From Phorcus lineatus (taxonomy: Eukaryota; Mollusca; Gastropoda; Trochida; Trochidae): a stretch of DNA of 64,000 nt. Positions within the stretch are counted from its first letter, which is position 1, and the number at the start of each line of letters is the position of its first letter. The notes beneath the pieces were generated by a model. That model was given only the letters and a program-made list of their open reading frames with translations. It ran no database searches and was not told where the DNA came from. This document shows positions 55,401-64,000 of the stretch, one piece after another. The stretch is from assembly GCA_921293015.1 (NCBI GenBank), contig OV121098.1:16950161-17014160 (forward strand). The letters are read 5' to 3'. A program made the translations under genes and the position numbers.

Positions 55401-58400
55401 ACAATTTTAGCAGCAGCTGGTTTGCATCCAGGTATAGTAGACAGGAACATTAGGTTCTGGATAAATAATACATTCATTATATCTTACTAAAATCAACGTA
55501 TGCTTATCATGGTCATAAAGCAGGTTTTGAGTGGGATCCGAATTAAGCAGTCAATAAAGAGCGGCATGTTGAAGGTTGTTATCTACTTATGTCATACCCA
55601 TCATAATGCAGTTTATAGATCTGACGACTTAACGCCGTTCAGTGGACAAAATATGGTATGAATACCATACAAGGCGCATCATAACCATTTAAAGCGGAGG
55701 CATATCCATTTTAAGCTTCGTTTGGAACAACTGTCTGACCACTGAATAAATAACTAACAAAATAACATAAGAATAATGCAATCAGTGTCCCAAACGCGGT
55801 GTCATGACTTCAACTATGCAGGTGAGGTGATGAACTGACAGGTAGAGTGTTACCATGACAACATGATATGCTTGTATATGGAACCAGACAGTAAGGTCTG
55901 TAAAATTGGGCAGACAACGTATGCATTTACAAACCAATACACCGCGGATCGTCTGGTTTAACTTTATTTTTCAATAAATAAGAATATGCCTCATAGATCA
56001 TTATAGTAAATTAAGCATTACTGTAAACTTAATCACAGATCTTTTCCCTTTGCTTAATTGTATTGTCATGTTGTTTTTTAAATTCGCAGGCAAAGACATA
56101 GACGGTGTGAATCAGTGGGAATCTATAAGAAACGGACTTCCCTCGGCTAGATCGGAGTTCATCTACAATCTGGATGACTTCTTTTATCCTGTGACAGGTC
56201 ATGCTGCTATTAGGTGAGAACGCATTTAGGAATAAGGTCTATACACAAGGAATGTAAACAAATATCACGCCCTACGTCCTATCATTTCCCTATGCCACTA
56301 CACCGCTGTCCCATAACATCATTTATGTTCTTATTTAGATATTCTAGTAAAAAACAATGAAAACAATAAATAAACTTCAGACTTATTTCAGTATTTCGCA
56401 CATTTAATTATAGATGACATTTCATTGCCGAAGTTACATTTCCTACAGATGTGTAAGGGCAGTATCATTCAAACAAATTGTATATTGGTTAATGTCCTGC
56501 AAGTCCGAATGTTGACCTCAATTATAACATTAAATGTTAATATCAATATTTTGTGTGACCTTCCTGTGCACGAACGATAGATTCCAGACGTCTCCTCGTT
56601 CCTTGGATCAATTTTGGTATTTGATTGTGAGGACTCCAGGACATTCCTCATGCAAATACGGCAGTCAAATATTCATCAGTAGAGACAGATGAGATTCTAT
56701 GTATGACACGACGGCTTAAAATGTCCCACAAGTGTTGTTTTGGATTGGGATCCGGACTGACTGACCATGACATCGTCTTAAAAAAGTTCTTACAAAATTC
56801 GATGAGAGCACGGGCTCTGTTTGGCCTAACATTGGCATTCATAAAAATTGGTCTTGTGACAATCTCCTGTCAGTGTCCAAGTCGACCACGATTTCTTAGA
56901 ATTAAAATGAAGTCCATCTTGCAAACCAATGAAATGAACCACCAATATGTTATGTATTTTCCCTAAAGGTAACTGTGTTTTGGATATTGAGGGGAATCAT
57001 TGCTCTGCGTCTTTTCCTCCGCACTCGCGTACTACAGTCCACCATGTGCAACAAAAATGTATTTTCATCAGTAAAGTAAACCCTTCAGCAAGATGCATTG
57101 TTCGAACACATTGAAAACAGTTTGGGAGACTTTTTAGGTCTTCTCACCAGGTATCAAGCCGCTTTCTATCAATTTCAGAGATTATTACGTGAGATATTGA
57201 TGTTCATCCCTAATGGTGCTGATAAAACTCAACAACACTCAAGTTTACATCTTGAAAAATATTTTGATAACTGAAATCGGTCTTGGTAAATAATACTAAA
57301 TAACTCTCCATATGTATACTTTGAAAAGTCTTTAAACGATCTGAACACTGCAAAATGCAAAACGTAATGGATACAACCTTCGAATGAGGACTTTAAGACG
57401 TAATTGGGCCTCTTTCCATTTCTGCCATTCAATATTAATTCCTAATAACAAACATTTAAACTTAACTATCATTTCAGATGCTTATTACGATATGCATACG
57501 ATATACGAAATTTATCTGAATAAAATTGGAATAAAAAAACTTATCAAACAATGCAACATTAAATGAAAGCTGCATAAAATACCAACGAGACATTTAGCAA
57601 CTTCGACGTCAAAAATCAAAACGGTAGGAGCTTCGATTACCAAAACGGTACTGATAGCGATGAAGTTTCTTAGATACCTAAATCATACTAAACGCATTTT
57701 ATCCCAAGTTGTAGGTATATGTTTTCTCAAGAACATCCCGTATCTCTTTCCCGACCTATTGCATCATTAGATTTCAAAAATAGGTTACCGTTTTCCTTTC
57801 TAACAGAATGGGCGACATGAAGCTGGTTGACGGCTACCCAGGCCTGTACGATGGGTGGTACCTTCCGATGAACGACACTAGAGATACACCTTTAGAAGAC
57901 TTCATATACAACTCAAAACGAGAGATGGTGTGGCTTTTTAACCTCACAGGTGGGACCAATAGACGAACAGGATATAACCACATAATGATAAATAATCACA
58001 TGTACTTTTCTACTGAGAGATGAGATATGCATTGTTACGAGATATTTCAAATGATTAACTTATTATGTTGATAAAATTAGCTGCGCCACTGTGACAAAAA
58101 TGTTCAAATTAATCATAAATGTTGCTTTTCAGAATAGATAACCTTTTCATTACTTAACTATATGATTACTTGAAGCAAGCAAGCTAGAGTATATTTGCCC
58201 TGCCGCTATACTTATTGACTTCTAGTATCTTTGTCTCCACCTCTTTACAGCTGATCCCCTGGAGAAAACTAACTTAGCAAGTTCCATGCCAGAAGTTGTC
58301 AACAAACTCCGGAACCGGATGATGGAGTATAAGAAGGATATGGTTCCGGCCAATTTCCCGCCAAGTAGTCCGAAGTCGGACCCGCGTAATTTTGGAGATG

Positions 58401-58423
58401 TTTGGACGCCCGGATGGTGCTAA
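46404..58423 (+). CDS. Sulfatase, arylsulfatase B-like (complete, 14 exons)
   Basis: Exons: 46404-46503, 47439-47550, 49159-49210, 49692-49795, 50316-50422, 51088-51152, 53199-53294, 53622-53685, 54547-54644, 54767-54903, 55373-55431, 56090-56213, 57807-57949 and 58251-58423. All phases agree and give 477 residues plus TAA. A signal peptide ([20 protein letters not shown]) precedes [13 protein letters not shown], the Ca-binding Asp pair. The formylglycine motif C-T-P-S-R is split between exons 2 and 3. [25 protein letters not shown] and [12 protein letters not shown] follow, all catalytic or metal-site motifs of the family. CAPLN…[10 protein letters not shown] and [12 protein letters not shown] fit the arylsulfatase B/I/J group. 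It probably hydrolyses sulfate esters on glycosaminoglycan-type substrates in lysosomes or outside the cell; the substrate is inferred only from family. Somewhat shorter than vertebrate ARSB. Confidence 0.95.
47439..49210 (+). CDS. Sulfatase exons 2 and 3: the formylglycine active-site cysteine
   Basis: Exon 2 (47439-47550) ends …PVCTP in phase 2. Exon 3 (49159-49210) continues [17 protein letters not shown]. The catalytic Cys of C-x-P-S-R, converted to formylglycine by SUMF1-type enzymes, lies at the end of exon 2. A 1.6-kb intron with a C-rich minisatellite therefore splits the modification motif. Confidence 0.92.
47895..48870. repeat. 77-bp C-rich minisatellite, G-quadruplex-forming on the minus strand
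   Basis: About 13 copies of a pyrimidine-rich 77-bp unit containing CCCACCCATACCCCTCCCGC and CCTAACCCCCACCCCCTC. On the minus strand each unit has two runs fitting G3+N1-7 quadruplex patterns. The flanks 47750-47895 and 48870-49060 are degenerate C/T-rich sequence. All of it lies in sulfatase intron 2. Confidence 0.93.
49984..50345 (+). repeat. Tandem partial duplication of the sulfatase exon 5 acceptor and 5' end
   Basis: Five units of about 70-80 bp share TTACTTCTCTTCCAGGTGGC and ATCTCGGGTTC…GTAGTTGGAAC. AG acceptors are at 50006, 50076, 50156, 50234 and 50314. Only the last unit runs on into the full exon 5 (50316-50422), which has the conserved [12 protein letters not shown]. The four upstream units are truncated and would be decoys. 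Confidence 0.88.
56460..57180 (-). mobile_element. Degenerate Tc1/mariner-like transposase relic
   Basis: Minus-strand fragments read [13 protein letters not shown] (around 57080), then, closer to 56700, [12 protein letters not shown] and [18 protein letters not shown]. These match the Tc1 order FTDE…, DNARPH-A…, SPDLNPIEHLWD. The catalytic Asp of DNA is replaced (NAN). There are frameshifts and stops. It lies in sulfatase intron 12. Confidence 0.7.
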
Positions 58424-58533
58424 CTTATTTCAAGAAACCAATATCTTAATTAATTAGGCCGATCTCTAGGCTGTTATTGGTCTGCCAGTTTGATTACTTC
58501 TTGAAATTCGTGAAATGAAAGAAACAAAGTTAA

Positions 58534-58539
58534 AATAAA
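58534..58539 (+). terminator. Candidate polyadenylation signal of the sulfatase gene
   Basis: AATAAA lies 111 nt after the stop codon and is followed by a second near-match (GATAAA). It is the first such hexamer downstream. Confidence 0.5.
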
Positions 58540-58690
58540 TGATAAAACTTAAAGAACCATTCCAACAAAACCAGTTTGCATAATGCTCAAATCACATATT
58601 GTCCCAAAAATTTCAACCAATCTCCTCGGCCGAGTCTTCCGGATTGAGGTGGAAACTATTGTCAACTTGAGCTACAGGTACGGTCACTCT

Positions 58691-58780
58691 CATCCTGTCT
58701 CAGGGTAAAACATTTACGCTCTCGCTCCAACCATATACGATCTAGGAGAGAGCGTATATGTTTGATCCTGAGACAGGATG
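58691..58780. repeat. Hairpin-forming inverted repeat downstream of the sulfatase gene
   Basis: Arms 58691-58723 and 58748-58780 (33 bp each, three mismatches) begin CATCCTGTCTCAGG and enclose a 24-nt loop. It could be a MITE remnant or a structured element in an extended 3' UTR. Confidence 0.75.
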
Positions 58781-60110
58781 GTACATTCTAAGCTATACAG
58801 CTTGGTACAAAGTTCTATCATCTGGATTAGTCAAAAACTCTTCTTGTTTGGGGCAAGTCAAGACAGTCTTTACGCATTTGACATGATAACAGCATCTCTT
58901 CGCAAGCTTCTACATACTTTTACTGACTGATTGTATACTTTCACACATGATTTCATGTATATGTAGATTAGGTTTAAAATGATTTAATTAGTGTTATTAG
59001 TCGTCAATATATATTCAACTTGGTGAAAACGTCATGAAGACTACCCTCTCATACCCTTTACCACACCTGTATACTTGTAGCATAGTTTGTGTGTGCTAAT
59101 ATAGTGTTTATATTTTTACTTTATTGTGAAGATCTGCGTTGCGTCACACTATAAAAGATAATCATCCTTGTTTGATCAAATTTGGTATGGAGATGCATTA
59201 TTTCGTGATGGAGTTTCGGGGGTATCAATTTTGAAATGATAATATTAAGATAAATAATCATCTTATTTAGATTAATTCTAAATACAACCTTTTTATTCAG
59301 TAAGGCGACGTTTGACTTCGATTCAAATTTGTAAAACGGCATTTATTTTGTGTTCTTCTTCATCAAGAAGTTGTTTTTTATACGTGTTAATAAAATATCT
59401 TTCCTAATAACATTAAGAGTTTGAATTGTTTGTAATCTTTCAAATTGGTCATTTTCAATTCTTGCCTATAATATCCAAGGGACGATTAATTTGCCTTGTC
59501 AAATCTAGCTTTTCGAACTGTGGCGTTATCGATAACTGCTACAAGAGCACCTGACACTGTGTTTGATTTAAACAAAGGTATTTTCCTGTCACAGAGCAAG
59601 TTTAGATGTTTCTGGGAAAAAACGCCAATATTTGTTGTGAAATTCAAGCGAACAAATGCTTAGCTAAACAACATAATTTAGATGTTAAACCTACATGTAA
59701 ATCTTATTCTATTTATTTCATCGACGTTTTTGTTTTTGCTTAAAAGTTGTTTGTGTAAACTTCACCTTGGTATGTTCGAAATTGATTTTGACAATTCAAA
59801 TTTTAATTTTTACAGCAATGGTAATAAACTTATCTTTTTGTATACCTTAGATTCTCTATTGAGAATCCATCATTCGTACAGACGATAAACGTGTTCAATC
59901 CATTCATTTCAAACCATGTACCAAATTACATTGCTAAGTGAAAGAAGGCACACACATTTGCGAACGGCGAAATCAAGGTCTTTCAACGACGTGCAGAGAA
60001 AGAAAGCAGAAAATGTTGCACAACAGACTCTGAAAATATCACGGACAGCTCCTTAAAATCCATCATTTCTTCCGCTACCAATCTACAACGTTCTAAGATC
60101 GACACTATAG
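58781..60110. other. AT-rich intergenic region, nothing recognised
   Basis: No coding or structured element could be supported between the 58.7-kb hairpin and the hAT-like MITE. Confidence 0.4.
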
Positions 60111-60714
60111 CTGGATACTGTTTCCCCTAGTCAGTTTCAACAGGGCGCAACGCCCTGCCCTTTTGAATATGCGCCCTGCCCTTTTGAATATGCGCCCTGC
60201 CCTTTTTCCTGTTGCTAGCCCAAATCTTCTTATTGCCCTACTGCATTTACAATGTCGCAATTGTATTTTACATAAGATACTTATGTATAAAGAGCTCATT
60301 TTTGCTATAATATCAGGAACTACAAGCAAAAGAAACAAATTAAGAAGATAATGATTAAACTAATGATCCATCGTTTGTGTCACTGGGACACAGCTCCTGA
60401 CCACGTTTAGCTAGATACAGGAACAATAGGGGCGGACACAGCCGAATGATCTCACTTGATGTAATGAGTGAAATGCACATGTTTAATATCCGTAACTCAT
60501 TCAAAATTGAATAGAATAAGTGTTATAAGTGAATAATTTATTCGTATATAATATATTTTAGACTCAGTTTCATTTACAAAAAGTAGCTCCGTTTTCCTTT
60601 GAAAATCCTTTCAAATAAATTTGTATTTAAGTGCCCTTTTGAAAGGAGTGGTGTCCTTTTCTAAATCAATTTGCCCTGCCCTTTTGCCAACCTAGGGGAA
60701 ACACTACTGGATAT
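60111..60714. mobile_element. hAT-like MITE
   Basis: Terminal inverted repeats TGTTTCCCCTAG (60119) and CTAGGGGAAACA (60692-60703) enclose about 590 bp. The near-duplicate flanks CTGGATAC (60111-60118) and CTGGATAT (60707-60714) fit an 8-bp hAT duplication with one mismatch. The interior has three direct copies of GCGCCCTGCCCTTTTGAATAT-type sequence. There is no transposase. Confidence 0.6.
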
Positions 60715-63700
60715 TGTATCACTTGCCTTCATGGTTATGCTGTTACTTGAACATATTTCACACACTCAGACCATGGCAGCTGATTGAATCCCGAATCGGA
60801 TGGTTTGATATGACCCTATCCTAGCGGTGATGTCATCTTACCTTTGGAGCTCTTGGCCTAGCAGTTTCCATTGCTGCGAGGGAAGGGGGTCACTATATAA
60901 CTAACACACCCAAGTTACTTCCAAGAGGACGGTAAGATAGGTGCACTTATTCTGGCAGGAGACAAATCTCTCGATTCTCTGTCCGTTTAGTGTACTAGTA
61001 TTTCATTGCTCGCACGAAGTATTTTCTGGCATGCATGAAAGAAAATGGAAGGAACGTAAGATTGAGCTAAAATACTGATTGTAATGACATGAATATTAAA
61101 CGGGTTTTATTTCACAGGTAAAATGATGAATATACCATAGGTCAATCAGTTGACAAAACATCAATGTTCGTACAGGCATCACATACATGTATGACATCTT
61201 GACGTCAACCAATTGTCGATAAGTTAACGACGTTAAGTGCGCTGTGGGGATTGTCTGGTATCAAGACTGTACATAAATTCAGTGTTTCTCTTTGTAATCA
61301 AGTATAGAAAATACGTTTAGTCCATCGGTACTAACGTTGATTTACAATAAGCGATCCTTGATGAGACATCTATCGTACAAATCAGGCAGACTGCCAACTT
61401 CAAAGCCTCAACATCCTGCATTTCTAAATAAATTCAAGCATGTATAATATTATGTATATGTAGTTGCAGTGCTGACATTCACCCTCAGTCCAGAAGAAAA
61501 CGTGCTAGTTTTGTGTCTTATTGATCATTCTTACGAATTTTGTTTCCAAATAGCTCAGCAAGATACCCGTTTATCAATTGACCATGCTAAGTAAGTATAA
61601 TTTTGTAAATAAACACGTGTACTGAATATATAAGTTTGTCGCATATTGATGGCAAATACATTCTCGTTAAACTAAATTTATATCTTAACCATTTTAATCA
61701 TTATCCAATGTCAACATTTTGGCCTAACTTTAGAATCCCTCACCATATTTGTGCCGATTTCAGAATTGAATTGAAGAGGGCTAGGGTAGTTACATTTATG
61801 ATGCTATCGCTACTATAAATAATATGTTCATTGTGAACATTATCCGGGACAGGTGTTTTATTGAATGGAGTTTGGGAACATGTTTGCTTGATTTGCCTGG
61901 TTTTACACAAAAACAATCATCACGAAAAGCGTCTTCCTTGGATATATTACAACCTTTTTGTCAACTGATATTTTAAGATCATTATCAATTAATGAAGATG
62001 AATGGCCAAATCAGCAAAGTAATTACCCTAGAGTTCACAAACGTTTTCTGCTGTTCTTGCACGTTTATCACCAACAAGTTCTTTAACAACAGGACTCTGA
62101 CGCCTTATCTGCGTACGGACTTAAAGAAGGTACCTACATCAGCATCAGAACAACGTTCTAAATCTTTGAATGTATCTGAACGCTGTTTTCTCTTAGACCT
62201 ACGATGTCGTCGTCTAAATTCCCGTTTGGCTTCTTTGTTTTCACAGTATAAGGACGAATTTTTTGCTCTGGGTCTGACGTTAGATAAGCACTCCTTCTAG
62301 TTACACGCAAATTATAATGTAAATCGTTTAGTCCATCTTGTTTTCAGTATAGCTTCAAGGAACTTGCCAAACGTAAAGCATCTATTACTTCAGAAGTGCA
62401 ACATTCAATTTGATGAGGGGTTAGGTCATGAGACGTTATACACTACCTTCTGATAGTCCTGAGACGTTTAGTCTCTTCGCTGTAAAATTCAATGTCACAA
62501 TGGACAGCGTTTTGCCATTTTGGAAAGCATAGGCTATCAGATTTGCTCGCATTTCCTAGCTGTAGTAATACAGTGACTAAACATGGGTAATGGTCAGAAA
62601 TAACGTAGCTAAAATTATCCATTACACAACAATAGGCAAGCTGATCTGTTGCACCTGTTATATTTACCACACATTTGTGGTTACGTAATGCATTAACTGT
62701 ATGAACAAGGTGCCTGTTATCGATATAGTTTGAAATGACGCTATCGCGTGATGACAGGACCTTTTAGAGACATCTGCATTGTATCTGTAATGTATTTTGA
62801 TTTTTACCGTTACAAACGTACATTTGACAACAGAGTTTAATAATACTTGGATGGGCATTGTAATACTGTTTAATATATTCAAATCGTAATGAATTATATA
62901 CTGGACAAAGAAAAACATTGGTATTCGTCTTCCATTTCATTTAAAGTACAAATTGTGTGCATTTTCGGTCTTCTATTTTAACAGTTCAATATCTACAACT
63001 TCGATTAATACATCGTGTGAAGACTAGAAAAAACCCACATTTACATGACAAATTATTTTTATAACACCATTCTTGAACTTATATATGTCTGTAAGTCGAA
63101 CAGTTATCTAAGTAAGCTCATTTAGATTGTATACTTTGGGCCCGAGTCTCTTTTGATCCTCTCTGTTTTCTTCAGTTATATTTCAAGCATAATAGTTATG
63201 ATGTTATGAAAGAAGGCAGGGCGAGGTGACACATCAATTATAGTGTTGATGTGTTTTATTGGAAAATCACATTTACGACGTTAAAATCAAGAGATGATGT
63301 TGAATTGATAACGTGAATCCCATGATTCAAAGGAAATTAAGGAAATTCTCGAGACAAGAAACAGAGAGAATGATAATGTAGTCAATTATTTTAATAACAA
63401 GTATGATTTAGATTAAATTATTGCAGGGTTGTTTTGGCAATGGCTCTTTAGACAAGGAGACAACTCAATAGATAATTATATATTATCATGAAAAAGAAAT
63501 ATGTTCCGCTTTTGATTATCCCATATCTATTGCCGATAACGTAGTTAAAGCTTACTTAATTCAACATTTCGTTAAATACTTCGATTCTTTATTCCATGTT
63601 ATAGTTTGAATTATATGTACATTAGTCATTATTATAAATTTATTGGTGTGCACAAATGCACAAATGTTTTTACAAAAAGATCAAATGTTCCACGTGAAAC

Positions 63701-64000
63701 AAGGTTCTGTCCATTCTATTTTATTCGCTTCAAGTTTACGACACGAAAGTGGAAAGCCAAATGCTTCGGCCGCGACGTTGCTGTTTAGATTTATGCTTGA
63801 TTATTTATAACGTTGTACATTAGTGAAATAAGTGTATATACAGCCTCTTCTTACGCTGAAAGAAGCGGCTGTTTACCAATCTCGTCATTAAGTTTAAATT
63901 ATAGTTTTTAAGAAGACAAGATTTACCAGTTTTACTAGACCGCCCCTGGCATAATACAGACATGCAACAGGCGAAAGTGGCATCTAAATGAGAGATTACA
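60715..64000. other. No host gene recognised
   Basis: Apart from the LINE relic at 62443-62760, only short unsupported ORFs are seen, the longest being 61992-62300 on the plus strand (102 aa, no motif). I see no CRISPR, tRNA or rRNA. Confidence 0.4.
62443..62760 (-). mobile_element. LINE endonuclease relic (tentative)
   Basis: The minus-strand open segment reads NRHLVHTVNALRN, then VMDNFSYVISDHYPCLVTVL. This resembles the C-terminal SDH motif region of an APE endonuclease. No RT remains nearby. Confidence 0.4.

Noticed and set aside
61992-62300. 102-aa plus-strand ORF
   Set aside because: No recognisable domain or splice context; below what can be supported as a gene.

Overview
This is intron-rich, AT-rich animal nuclear DNA, most likely from a mollusc. 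The reasons are spliced genes with GT-AG introns, a large CUB-domain receptor, an arylsulfatase B-like gene, a Metaviridae (Ty3/gypsy) element, APE-type LINEs, and SINE pieces with the CTCA-repeat tail that is common in gastropods and other molluscs. The organism call is inference. I joined exons by hand from splice sites, reading-frame phase and protein motifs.

Layout. (1) 1 to about 16,800, minus strand: the 3' half of a single-pass membrane receptor gene. Four terminal exons are secure: a Ser/Thr-rich stalk, a transmembrane segment, a 37-nt microexon, and a Tyr-motif tail ending in a PDZ-ligand-like tetrapeptide. Two more exons upstream are tentative. (2) 2,383-10,833, plus strand: a nearly intact chromodomain-bearing Ty3/gypsy retrotransposon lies antisense in the intron between the transmembrane exon and the microexon, flanked by a 4-bp CTTA duplication. 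Its gag and pol are in one frame, separated by a UAG codon with a stable predicted hairpin 8 nt downstream. A later UAA interrupts RNase H. (3) 12.5-16.1 kb: two minisatellites. (4) About 20,254-25,619, minus strand: a nearly full-length LINE. Its ORF1 and ORF2 are also in one frame and separated by a single UAG, and ORF2 has one frameshift. (5) 27,858-42,767, plus strand: a receptor with five CUB modules, each encoded by three exons with the phase series 2-1-1, then a transmembrane exon. Only the first (signal peptide) exon was not found. A 2.5-kb fold-back DNA element with 449-bp terminal inverted repeats sits in one intron and a 31-bp minisatellite in another. (6) 46,404-58,423, plus strand: a complete 14-exon sulfatase gene (477 aa) with a signal peptide, the C-T-P-S-R formylglycine motif and conserved metal/substrate motifs. 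Intron 2 holds a G-quadruplex-rich 77-bp minisatellite. Intron 4 holds tandem partial copies of exon 5. Intron 12 holds a Tc1-like relic. (7) 58.4-64 kb: no host gene recognised, but a hairpin, a hAT-like MITE and a LINE endonuclease relic.

The host genes look like separate cell-surface or secretory-pathway genes, not a pathway cluster. The most unusual signal is the way both autonomous retroelements separate their two ORFs: one in-frame UAG followed by GGA.
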